Assembly: GCA_938083225.1 (NCBI GenBank)
Contig: CALKCH010000027.1
Span: 1-47,099 of the forward strand
Origin: Candidatus Bipolaricaulota bacterium
Lineage (GTDB): Bacteria > Bipolaricaulota > Bipolaricaulia > Bipolaricaulales > Bipolaricaulaceae
Length of the DNA stretch: 47,099 nucleotides
Direction of reading: 5' to 3'
Shown: positions 6,535-14,473 of the stretch, one piece after another
Numbering within the stretch: position 1 is the stretch's first letter
Layout: every line of letters starts with the position of its first letter
Position numbers and translations under genes: made by a program
Notes under the pieces: model-generated
Told to the model about the DNA's origin: nothing
The model's input: only the letters and a program-made list of their open reading frames with translations
The model's database searches: none

Positions 6535-9463
6535 GCCCGCCCAGACGAAGGCCTTCATCCAGGGGCGCAAACTGAACTCTCGCCTCGGGGAAAGCCGGAA
6601 CATCCAGACTCAACCGGAACCCTCCAGGATACACGCTCAGCCCCACCCGCAGGCATCCGAGAAACGTGCGAAAAACTGCGGCCTCAGCCTGCACGAAGGT
6701 TCGCGTCAGGAAATCGAACTCCCAGGATGCCGCCCAACTCCACGCTTCGGTCACCACACCCTCGGCGGAAAGGGCCAGACGTTTGAAATAAACACCAGGG
6801 AAGCCCAGCCGCAGGCCTCCTTGCACGAACCAGCTCTCCCCCTCGATCTTCCCGCGCACAAGCAGGTCCTCCCATGTGGACCCCGTGCGCCCACCTGCAA
6901 GTTGGACCAGCCAGGTGCGCCCCTGCCATGTCCCCTCCCAACGCACTTGGGCAAAAGCCAAGGCCTGCATGTCGAGGGACAAAGACAAGGAAAAATTCGA
7001 GGTTTTCCAATTCCAGCGGGCGGGAAGGAACGTCTGGCTCAAGAGATCCCAGCTGAGCACCAGGTTTTGAGAAAGCCCCCGTTCGCGCGCGGAGAGGCTC
7101 AGCCCGACCTGGTAGGAGCTGGGAACAGCATCGAACGTGAACAGGGAGCGTCCCCAGGTGACACGGCCTTCGTACCAGAGGGTGATGGCTCCCAAAGATA
7201 GATTTGGGCGGACGAAAACGTACATGCGCTCCGTTCCTGGGTACTGATCGAGGCCGAAACCCACCGGGAATTGGAGACGAGCGAAGTGGATCTCCCCGGA
7301 CCAGTTCCAAGTTCCGCTCAAGCCTGCGCGCCAGCCTTGAGCCTCCCCTTCCTGATAGCGGCCGAATCCCACGCGCAAATCCATGTTCCCTTCCAGGACA
7401 GAAAAGTTCTGCCTGAGCGTGATTTCCGGAAGTCGCGTGTATTTAGAGCTTTCCGTTTCGGCTAGCCCGGCCTGGACATCCAGTCCCCAACCGCCCAAGC
7501 GCCCCGTAAGAGAAAACAAAAGGCCGGTGGTATCGTATTGGCCCCGCACGCGCCAGACCTCGCCCAAAAGCTTCCCTTGGGCCCAAAAAGAAACGCGGTC
7601 TTGGGCAAGGTAGAAATTCCCGTCCGCCCAGCGCGCTTGCAGAACAGGCTCAATTCGTCCGACCTCGGGGTGAACGGTGAAAATGAACGCGCCCACCGCG
7701 TCTTGGCCCACCGCCCAGGGAAAAGACCAGCGGAAAAACCAGCCCCATATGGATCTCCCTATTTCTGGAAGGAAGGGCACGCTCTCTTCACCCACCCGGG
7801 TAGCGTAGAAGGGAAGCCACACGATGGGGTAGCCAAAGGAATGGACGCGCAAGTTCCGGGCAAAGAGCCATTTCTCCCGAGCGAAGAAAAACTCCTCGGC
7901 CCAGACCAGGTACGGCGCGCCGTCCGGGCACGGGCAGGTGGTGAACGTCACGTTTTTCCCGGTGACCTGAGAGATAGCCCCTTCTGCAAAGATCACCTCT
8001 CCCTCCTGGGCGGAAAAGTGCAGGGTTTCCTCCTTCTCTGGTCCACTGAACGTCGTTTCCCCAGAAAAGTTTTGCAGATCCGCTTTGAGGAGTGTGCCTT
8101 CTGCCGCAAGCTGAGCCCTGAGGAATTCGGCGCGAACACGGGTCTTTGGGGAGGAAACCTCCGCGCCCCAAGCTTCGAGGATCCAGCCCTCCCCTTCCCG
8201 CAGGGAAAGACGGTGGGCGGTGAGGGTGTACTCCGGAAGGGTTAGGCGGGCGTCGGTGGCCAAAAACGCTGTACCGTCCTGCTCGACCACCAGTTCCTCA
8301 GCCACAAGTTCCGTGAAGGGGGGCGCGCCTATGGCCATAACTCCCCATAGGGCGAAGAGGAGAAGGCCGCGGAACCTCAGACGATCTGCACCACAAAAGA
8401 GCAGGAGGCCCACGGTGCCAAACACAAGATGAGGAAGCCAGCCCCCCAGGGCTGGGGGCAAGAAGCCCCGGCGGGCCAGGGTGCGCGCCCACAGGAAAAG
8501 AGCCTGGGCTCCCGCGGCGAGGAGAAAACCCACGACCATCCCGGTGGCTCGGCCCCGGTGGCCAAGGATGGCCCCAAGGGGCGCGCCGAACAGCACGAAC
8601 ACCAACGCTGCTGCGGCCACAGCTAGTTTCCCATGGTACTCCACCAAAAGGTCGCGCACGTCGTGGCCGCTCTTTCGTAGGAGCTCGATGCGCTGGCGCA
8701 ACTCGCGGGTGGACATCTCGCTGGGCGTGCGGCCACCTAAAATGACATCCTCCAAATCCTGGCCCACCGCGAGAGTCAGTTCCTGGAAAGCCAAAATTTC
8801 CGTGAGCTCTCCCTGGGAACCAAAATGCATCAGCCGCCCCTCTTTGAGAACGAGCTGGCCCGAGGAAAGAAGGCCTTCCCGGGCGGTGATGACCGCGGGA
8901 AAAGAGCTGCGGGGATAAAGCTGGCCAGCCAAGTCATACACCACGATGCCTTGGATCTTTTCTCCCGTGTACCGTTCAGCATAGAACAACTCGCCCTGCG
9001 GGCCGCGGAAGAACACGTGTTCTTGGATGAGGGGGGTTGGTCCGCGGTAGAGGAGGGTGAGGAGTTCCTGGCGATACCGGGCCTCTGCCGAGGGCACCAC
9101 GAGCTCGGAGAACCCAAAGGACAGGGCGCTTATGATCAAGCCGAAGGAGAAAAAGGGGAGGAGCAGCCGGCGCAGGGAATAGCCCAGGGCCTGAAAGGCC
9201 AGGAGTTCCCGGTCGGAAGCCAACCGAGCCAAAGCCAAAAACGTGGCCAAAAGAACGCCGGCCGGCGCGGCCAGGGTCAGGATGTTGGGGAGCTTATAGG
9301 AAAGAAGACGGAGAAGAGAAGCGGCAGAAACTCCGCGGGCGAACAGGGCGTCGGAAAGAGAAAGGATAAGCTCGAGCCCGATGAATACAAGAAAAGCCAA
9401 CAGGGCCACGAAGAAAGGTGGGATAATTTCCCTAAGCAAATACCCATCTAGGCGCAGCCGCAC
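6530..9463 (-). CDS. Fusion of an LptF/G-type permease with an LptD-like outer-membrane protein
   Basis: 977 residues in one uninterrupted frame. Residues 1-360 are a complete LptF/LptG (YjgP/YjgQ) permease: three N-terminal membrane helices, a periplasmic jellyroll ~120-270, then three more helices. In the known pathway this subunit extracts lipopolysaccharide from the inner membrane with the LptB ATPase. Residues ~363-380 resemble a signal peptide or seventh helix (RFRGLLLFALWGVMAIGA). Residues ~385-500 look like an LptA/OstA jellyroll. Residues ~508-560 carry LptD-type signatures (TTCPCPD, ARNLRVHSFGYPIVWLPFY), followed by ~400 residues of alternating beta strands fitting an outer-membrane barrel. 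The start is GTG at 9463, 6 bases from a TATGAT box; the frame further upstream is antisense to miaB. No in-frame internal start precedes the signal-like segment. Confidence 0.85.
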   Translation of the reverse strand: MRLRLDGYLLREIIPPFFVALLAFLVFIGLELILSLSDALFARGVSAASLLRLLSYKLPNILTLAAPAGVLLATFLALARLASDRELLAFQALGYSLRRLLLPFFSFGLIISALSFGFSELVVPSAEARYRQELLTLLYRGPTPLIQEHVFFRGPQGELFYAERYTGEKIQGIVVYDLAGQLYPRSSFPAVITAREGLLSSGQLVLKEGRLMHFGSQGELTEILAFQELTLAVGQDLEDVILGGRTPSEMSTRELRQRIELLRKSGHDVRDLLVEYHGKLAVAAAALVFVLFGAPLGAILGHRGRATGMVVGFLLAAGAQALFLWARTLARRGFLPPALGGWLPHLVFGTVGLLLFCGADRLRFRGLLLFALWGVMAIGAPPFTELVAEELVVEQDGTAFLATDARLTLPEYTLTAHRLSLREGEGWILEAWGAEVSSPKTRVRAEFLRAQLAAEGTLLKADLQNFSGETTFSGPEKEETLHFSAQEGEVIFAEGAISQVTGKNVTFTTCPCPDGAPYLVWAEEFFFAREKWLFARNLRVHSFGYPIVWLPFYATRVGEESVPFLPEIGRSIWGWFFRWSFPWAVGQDAVGAFIFTVHPEVGRIEPVLQARWADGNFYLAQDRVSFWAQGKLLGEVWRVRGQYDTTGLLFSLTGRLGGWGLDVQAGLAETESSKYTRLPEITLRQNFSVLEGNMDLRVGFGRYQEGEAQGWRAGLSGTWNWSGEIHFARLQFPVGFGLDQYPGTERMYVFVRPNLSLGAITLWYEGRVTWGRSLFTFDAVPSSYQVGLSLSARERGLSQNLVLSWDLLSQTFLPARWNWKTSNFSLSLSLDMQALAFAQVRWEGTWQGRTWLVQLAGGRTGSTWEDLLVRGKIEGESWFVQGGLRLGFPGVYFKRLALSAEGVVTEAWSWAASWEFDFLTRTFVQAEAAVFRTFLGCLRVGLSVYPGGFRLSLDVPAFPEARVQFAPLDEGLRLGGL

Positions 9464-9469
9464 GAAAAG

Positions 9470-9475
9470 ATCATA
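9470..9475 (-). promoter_or_regulatory. -10 box of the Lpt fusion gene
   Basis: TATGAT on the minus strand, 6 bases before the GTG at 9463. No convincing -35 is seen at 16-18 bases. It shares the 66-base region with the divergent miaB promoter. Confidence 0.5.
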
Positions 9476-9494
9476 CCCAAAAGAAGGCGGTGGG

Positions 9495-9522
9495 TTGTAG
9501 AAAAGGGCAAACTGGATAGGAT
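9495..9522 (+). promoter_or_regulatory. Promoter of the miaB run
   Basis: TTGTAG (9495-9500), 16-base spacer, TAGGAT (9517-9522). The -10 box ends 7 bases before the miaB ATG, consistent with a leaderless transcript. The same -10 (TAGGAT) and spacer length recur at 32713-32740. Confidence 0.65.
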
Positions 9523-9529
9523 TAAAGCG

Positions 9530-10834
9530 ATGAAGGCCTGTATTCTCACCTGGGGCTGTCAGCTCAACCATCACAAGAGCGAGGAGATCGCCGGAGTTCT
9601 GGCCGCAGCTGGGTACGTCCTCGTGGACCGGCCCGCGGAAGCCGACGTGGTCCTCCTCAATACCTGCATGGTCCGGCAAAAGAGCGAGGACAAGGTGGTG
9701 AGTCGGGTCGCGGAGCTCTCCCGGCTGAAGCGCACGCGGCCAGTGCTCATCGGCGTGGGGGGCTGTATGCCCCAGGGCCGCGGCCAGGAAATCCTCTCCC
9801 TGTGCCCCAGTGCGGACTTCGCCTTCGGAACTACCGGCTTGAGCCGCCTGCCGGAACTCATCCGCCGTGTGCGGGAAGAGGGCCAGCGCCTGGTTTATCT
9901 GCCCGAACCCCAGGGATTGGAGCGCCTGCCCGTACAGCGCCGAAGCCCATTTCAGGCATACGTGACCGTGGCCGAGGGCTGCGCCCATTCCTGTGCCTAC
10001 TGCGTGATCCCTAAAGTTCGAGGCCCCTTGCGCTCCCGCTCCTTGGAGGAAATCGAAGCAGAGGTATGGAGGCTGGCAGAGGCTGGGTACATCGAGGTTA
10101 CCCTGCTTGGGCAAAACGTGGACGCCTATGGTCTGGATTTGCGGGACGGCACAAATTTTGCTCGCCTCCTCAGGCGCATGGGGCGCATTCCTATCCCCCG
10201 GGTGCGGTTCACCAGCTCTCACCCGGCGTACATGACCGACGAGGTCATCGCGGCCATCGCTGAAGAGGAAAACATTTGCGAGCATGTGCACTTGGCGGTG
10301 CAGTCCGGAAGCGATCGTGTCTTGCGAGCCATGCGCCGTGGCTATACCCGTGAGACGTTCCTTGCCCTTGTGGAACGTATCCGGAAAGCTATTCCTGAGG
10401 TGAACATCACCACCGACGTGATCGTGGGCTTCCCCGGGGAAGAGGAAGGGGACTTCCTGGCCACGTTGTCCCTCATCGAGGAGGTTCGGTTCGGTACGGT
10501 ATATGTGGCGGGGTATTCGCCTCGTCCCCATACCCCGGCGGAACCCCTGGGGGATCCCATCCCGCCTGAGGAGAAAGCTCGCCGCCTCCAGGAGGTTTTG
10601 AGCTTGGCCAGGAAAATCGCGCTTGAACTCCATCGGGAGCGGCTGGGGCAAACCGTGGAGGTCCTGGTGGAGGAATACTTGGAAGAAAAGGGGATGGTGC
10701 TGGGAAAAACCCGGGACTTCAGGACGGTGCTGTTTGCGGGCACGGCGGACCTGGTGGGTCAACTTGTGGAAGTGGAGGTGGACGCCGCAACTCCGGCCGC
10801 CCTGTTGGGGAAAGTGAGGGAGTTGGTGCGATGA
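9530..10834 (+). CDS. miaB: tRNA-2-methylthio-N6-dimethylallyladenosine synthase MiaB
   Basis: 434 residues. Radical-SAM methylthiotransferase that adds the 2-methylthio group to i6A37 of tRNAs reading codons that start with U. The UPF0004 domain supplies Cys10 (WGCQLN, the family TFGCQMN), Cys46 and Cys79 for the auxiliary [4Fe-4S] cluster. CAHSCAYC (Cys151/155/158) is the radical-SAM cluster motif. The C-terminus is a TRAM RNA-binding domain. MiaB is preferred over RimO or MtaB because of the N-terminal motif and length. First gene of a five-gene run; its stop overlaps the kinase start (ATGA). Confidence 0.94.
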   Translation: MKACILTWGCQLNHHKSEEIAGVLAAAGYVLVDRPAEADVVLLNTCMVRQKSEDKVVSRVAELSRLKRTRPVLIGVGGCMPQGRGQEILSLCPSADFAFGTTGLSRLPELIRRVREEGQRLVYLPEPQGLERLPVQRRSPFQAYVTVAEGCAHSCAYCVIPKVRGPLRSRSLEEIEAEVWRLAEAGYIEVTLLGQNVDAYGLDLRDGTNFARLLRRMGRIPIPRVRFTSSHPAYMTDEVIAAIAEEENICEHVHLAVQSGSDRVLRAMRRGYTRETFLALVERIRKAIPEVNITTDVIVGFPGEEEGDFLATLSLIEEVRFGTVYVAGYSPRPHTPAEPLGDPIPPEEKARRLQEVLSLARKIALELHRERLGQTVEVLVEEYLEEKGMVLGKTRDFRTVLFAGTADLVGQLVEVEVDAATPAALLGKVRELVR

Positions 10835-11799
10835 TCCTCACCGTGACCCTCAATCCCGCGTTGGATAAGTTCTATTGGCTGGATTATCTTCCCGAGGACT
10901 TAAGACCCAGCGAGGAGGGCATCACCATCCGGGCCACAAAATCCCTGACCTCCGCGGGCGGGAAAGGAATCAACGTCTCGATGTTGCTGGCCGCCCACGG
11001 GATTGACACGGTGGCCATGGGTTTTTTGGCCGGTCACACGGGCCAGATCATCCTCCGCGATGTGCTTGAGCGCGGAGTGAGTGCGAGTTTCGTGTGGATT
11101 GAGGGGGAGAACCGTACCAACGTGGCCTTGATCATTCGCGGTCACGAATATCACCCCATCCACATCCACGAAGAAGGTCCCTCTGTTCCACCGCAAGCTC
11201 TGGAGCTTTTCCTGCGCAAGTACGAGCGCATGCTCAGGCGGGCCACGTACGTGGTCCTGGCGGGTGTTCTGCCCCCCGGGGTACCCGTGGACTTCTATAA
11301 AGAGCTGGCGCGCAAGGCCAAAGACCAGAACATTCCTGTGGTGCTCCACACCGGCGGCGAGGCCATGCTGCGCGCCCTGGCCGAACAACCGTTCTTGGTT
11401 AAACCTGATGTGCGCGAGACCTTGCGCTTAGGGGATATGCCGCTGCGCACGAAAGAGGAGGTCATTGCCGCCGGACGCAAGGTCGTAGCCCAAGGTGCAA
11501 GTCTCTGCCTTATTTCTCACCATCTGACCGGGGACATCCTGGTGAGCAAAGAAGCTGTTTGGCACTTCGAAGCCAAAGTCCCCCTCAGTGCCTTCAGAAA
11601 GCTGGTGGGAGCCGATGATGCACTGGTGGCCGGAATTCTCGTGGGCTTAAGTCAAGGAAAAGACTTGATCGAAAGCGTCAAGTATGGGATGGCTGCGGCC
11701 GTGGCTTCCGCGGAGGCGGAGGAAAAGCTTTGTTTGGACCAAGGGAAAATTCAGGCCGAGCTAGCTCGGGTGGAGGTTCGCAGCTATGAAAGTCCGTGA
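10831..11799 (+). CDS. PfkB-family sugar kinase (1-phosphofructokinase / tagatose-6-phosphate kinase type)
   Basis: 322 residues. The N-terminus MILTVTLNPALDKFYWLD and the segment AGGKGINVSMLLAAHG are typical of the FruK/LacC branch of the ribokinase superfamily, which phosphorylates fructose 1-phosphate or tagatose 6-phosphate. The C-terminal catalytic motif reads GADDALVAG instead of the common GAGDSMVAG: the catalytic base Asp is kept and the neighbouring Gly of the anion hole is Asp. No PTS transporter or aldolase gene lies nearby, so the substrate stays open. The ATG overlaps the miaB stop by 4 bases and the 3' end overlaps the CBS gene by 14. Confidence 0.88.
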   Translation: MILTVTLNPALDKFYWLDYLPEDLRPSEEGITIRATKSLTSAGGKGINVSMLLAAHGIDTVAMGFLAGHTGQIILRDVLERGVSASFVWIEGENRTNVALIIRGHEYHPIHIHEEGPSVPPQALELFLRKYERMLRRATYVVLAGVLPPGVPVDFYKELARKAKDQNIPVVLHTGGEAMLRALAEQPFLVKPDVRETLRLGDMPLRTKEEVIAAGRKVVAQGASLCLISHHLTGDILVSKEAVWHFEAKVPLSAFRKLVGADDALVAGILVGLSQGKDLIESVKYGMAAAVASAEAEEKLCLDQGKIQAELARVEVRSYESP

Positions 11800-12217
11800 C
11801 TTTCTCCGCCGTGAGTTGACCTCCCTGGAGCGTTCTACCACCGTGTCCCAGGCCATCAAACTTTTGGAAAATTCCGGCCTTTCCTCACTGCCCGTGGTGG
11901 ACGAGGAGGGGAAAGTAGTGGGGGTGCTCTCCGAGCGTGATCTCATCCGTGCCCTCCTCCCTGGTTACATGGACATGCTCCATTCTGCGTCTTTCCTCCC
12001 CAGCCTGGATCAGCTGGCCAGGCGGCTGCGAGAAATCGGGGACCAGCCTACGGAGCGGTACATGACCAAAGAAGTGGTGGCGGTCACTCCAGATGATTCC
12101 GACCTTCATGTGGCGGACCTCATGCTGCGCAAGGGATTGAAGCAAATTCCGGTTGTGGACGCTCAGGGCCGGCTGATCGGCGTGGTCCGCCGCATCGATC
12201 TTCTTTCGCGCCTGTAG
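11786..12217 (+). CDS. Two-CBS-domain protein
   Basis: 143 residues made almost entirely of a CBS pair: the first repeat ~1-60 (TTVSQAIKLLENSGLSSLPV, GKVVGVLSERDLI) and the second ~92-143 (YMTKEVVAVTPDD, LKQIPVVDAQGRLIGVV). CBS pairs bind adenine nucleotides or related ligands and regulate partner proteins. As a stand-alone protein it probably senses energy charge, but the partner is unknown; the neighbouring sugar kinase and helicase are candidates only by position. It overlaps the kinase by 14 bases and the helicase start by 1 (TAGTG). Confidence 0.88.
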   Translation: MKVRDFLRRELTSLERSTTVSQAIKLLENSGLSSLPVVDEEGKVVGVLSERDLIRALLPGYMDMLHSASFLPSLDQLARRLREIGDQPTERYMTKEVVAVTPDDSDLHVADLMLRKGLKQIPVVDAQGRLIGVVRRIDLLSRL

Positions 12218-14460
12218 TGGAGTTCCTTGCGTTTGTGGAAACCCCTGAACTTGTGGCGCGGGTGGTTTTTTCTGGGCGCGGCCGCGCCCGCCTTCCCCCT
12301 GAAGCCCCCTGGCCCAAGCTCCCTCTGGCCACCTGGGGGACCGAGCACAGGAAAGAGGTGCTGGACGTGCAATGGCTGTGCCGGGTGGTTTGGCCCGAGG
12401 ACACGGACAGGCCAAGCCTGGCCCGCCGCACCGGGCGCCCTCTCACCCACCCCGATCCTTGGATCCAAGCCGAGGCCCTGGGAGACCTCGTTCTTCTGGC
12501 CATGGAGGAAGTGAGCACTTGGCCCAAGTCAGCTCGGCACGCCTTGGCCCGAGCTCTTCCCACTGGGTGGTCCCTGCCCAGCCCTCGCCCGCGGTTTCCA
12601 CCTGCACCGCCCCCAGACTTGGCCACAGCCTTCCACACCTTAAGGGAAAAGGGCCTTTCCTATCGGCCTTCCCAAGAGGCTTACGCCCAAGCCGTGAAAA
12701 AAGTTTTGGACAACGAAGAGATAGCGCTGTTGGAAGCTGGGCCAGGAACGGGAAAAACCTTTGGCTACCTGATCCCCCTCCTTTTGCATCTGCGCAAGGG
12801 AGGCCGAGCCGTGGTGGCCACGCGCACCCGCACCCTGCAGGACCAGCTCTGGAAGAAAGATCTGCCCTGGCTTGAAGAAAACCTCGACCTGCGGGTGGAG
12901 CGAGCCTTGCTGAAAGGTCGAGAGAACTACGTTTGCCTCCGGCGCCTTTGGGAAATGGAGGGTAGGCTCATCCCCGAAGAACTCCTCTTTCCCCTCAAAG
13001 TGCTGGCCCTGCGCGGCGGGGATCTCGACGAAGCGGGGTTCCTAGAGGAGGCCTGGTGGCTCGAGGACCTACGGGATCGACCTTGGCGGTGCCTGGGCCC
13101 GCGCTGTCGGGGGTGGGAGGCCTGTCCTTCCCGGCGTGCCCGGGAGAAAGCCCAGGCCGCCCAGCTGGTGGTGGTCAATCATGCCCTCCTTGGCGCAGAT
13201 CTGGCCAGAGACAATGCCCTTTTGGGTCCCTACGATTACCTGGTGGTGGACGAAGCCCACGCCCTTCCCCAGGCCTTGCGCGAGGCGTTGGGATTGGAAT
13301 TGAACCCAGAGGATTTGCCTTTACTCCTTGGGGAATTGCGCCGCTTGGGCTGGGAAGACGAGAAGCCGCGAAGGCTCGAAGAAGAAGTTCGCCGGGTCCA
13401 TGAGGAATTCTGGGATCTCGCGCGGGCTCAGCTTCCGCCTGGCCGAAGCCGGCTCAAGCCCGAGACCGCAGCTTCTCTCACCGCCCAAGCCCAGTCCCTA
13501 AGCCATGCGGTGGAAGAGCTCGCACGGGCTCTCAAAGCCAAGGAAGAGGGCGCAGAGCTCCTTTCGGCCTTGCTTTCCTACAAAAACGCCATGGAACAGG
13601 TGCTTTCTCCAGGTCCGGGCGCGTGGGTCCAGTGGTTCAGCCGGGAGGAAGAAGTGACCTTGGGCCTGACTCCCCTGGATCTTGGGGAAATTCTTTCCCA
13701 GAGGCTTTGGCCAAAGGTAAAAGCGGCGGTCCTCACCTCGGCCACCCTGGCTGTAGGAGGAAGCCCAGCCTTCCTCCTTCGGCGCTTGGGTTTGCCCGAG
13801 GAGACCCCCTTTCAGGGTTGGCCTTCTCCGTTCACCTACGAAAGGGTAAAGGTGGCCCTTCTGGCCGGGCTTCCCGAGCCGGACGATCCGGGCTATCCCC
13901 GAGCCTTGGCTGAGGTGCTCCGGCGTGTGGTGAGCCAAGTTCCCGCCAAGATCTTGGTCCTCTTCACCGCCAGGCGCGCCCTCGCTTCTTTGCACGAGCT
14001 CCTTAGGGACGTTCCCCATCTTGCCCAAGGATGGGATGGCGAGCGCGACCAACTCCTCCGCAAGTTCCGGCTTATGCCCGCTCCCGCAATTCTCCTGGGC
14101 CTGGAGAGCTTTTGGGAGGGCGTGGATCTTCCGGGCCCCGAGCTGGAGGTGCTGGTGGTGGCCCGCCTTCCCTTCTCCCACCCAGCTGAACCTGTGCTCG
14201 AGGCCGAAGCTGAACGGCTGCGAGCTCAAGGGAAAAACGAGTTCCGCGAACTCTCCTTGCCCTTAGCTGTTCTGAAGCTCCGCCAGGGATTGGGGAGACT
14301 TGTCCGCACGCCCGAAGACCGTGGGGTCATCCTCATTGCCGATTCTCGGCTGGCCTCCCGGTCTTATCGCTCTTCTTTCCTGGGAGTGTTGCCGGTGGAG
14401 CCGGAAATTTTGCGCCAGCCCGAAGAGGTTGATGTTGTGTTGCGCGCGGTCTTCCGGTAA
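12217..14460 (+). CDS. dinG: DinG-family ATP-dependent helicase with a degenerate exonuclease-like N-terminus
   Basis: 747 residues. Superfamily 2 (XPD/Rad3-type) 5'-3' DNA helicase acting on damaged or structured DNA. Q-motif-like YRPSQEAYAQ near 149-158, Walker A EAGPGTGKT at 173-181, DEAH at 345-348. Four Cys at 240, 292, 297 and 303 match the XPD/DinG iron-sulfur cluster site. C-terminal helicase motifs include LTSATLA, GLESFWEGVDLPG and RQGLGRLVR. The first ~110 residues resemble the outline of a DnaQ-type exonuclease domain as in Gram-positive DinG, but the catalytic acidic residues are not recognisable. GTG start at 12217 overlaps the previous stop by one base. Confidence 0.9.
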   Translation: MEFLAFVETPELVARVVFSGRGRARLPPEAPWPKLPLATWGTEHRKEVLDVQWLCRVVWPEDTDRPSLARRTGRPLTHPDPWIQAEALGDLVLLAMEEVSTWPKSARHALARALPTGWSLPSPRPRFPPAPPPDLATAFHTLREKGLSYRPSQEAYAQAVKKVLDNEEIALLEAGPGTGKTFGYLIPLLLHLRKGGRAVVATRTRTLQDQLWKKDLPWLEENLDLRVERALLKGRENYVCLRRLWEMEGRLIPEELLFPLKVLALRGGDLDEAGFLEEAWWLEDLRDRPWRCLGPRCRGWEACPSRRAREKAQAAQLVVVNHALLGADLARDNALLGPYDYLVVDEAHALPQALREALGLELNPEDLPLLLGELRRLGWEDEKPRRLEEEVRRVHEEFWDLARAQLPPGRSRLKPETAASLTAQAQSLSHAVEELARALKAKEEGAELLSALLSYKNAMEQVLSPGPGAWVQWFSREEEVTLGLTPLDLGEILSQRLWPKVKAAVLTSATLAVGGSPAFLLRRLGLPEETPFQGWPSPFTYERVKVALLAGLPEPDDPGYPRALAEVLRRVVSQVPAKILVLFTARRALASLHELLRDVPHLAQGWDGERDQLLRKFRLMPAPAILLGLESFWEGVDLPGPELEVLVVARLPFSHPAEPVLEAEAERLRAQGKNEFRELSLPLAVLKLRQGLGRLVRTPEDRGVILIADSRLASRSYRSSFLGVLPVEPEILRQPEEVDVVLRAVFR

Positions 14461-14473
14461 TCTCCGAGCCGCT

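Noticed and set aside
9464-10762. N-terminal extension of the Lpt fusion protein by ~430 residues.
   Set aside because: The sequence is antisense to miaB and has no membrane or domain features; GTG at 9463 gives a normal permease N-terminus right after a -10 box.
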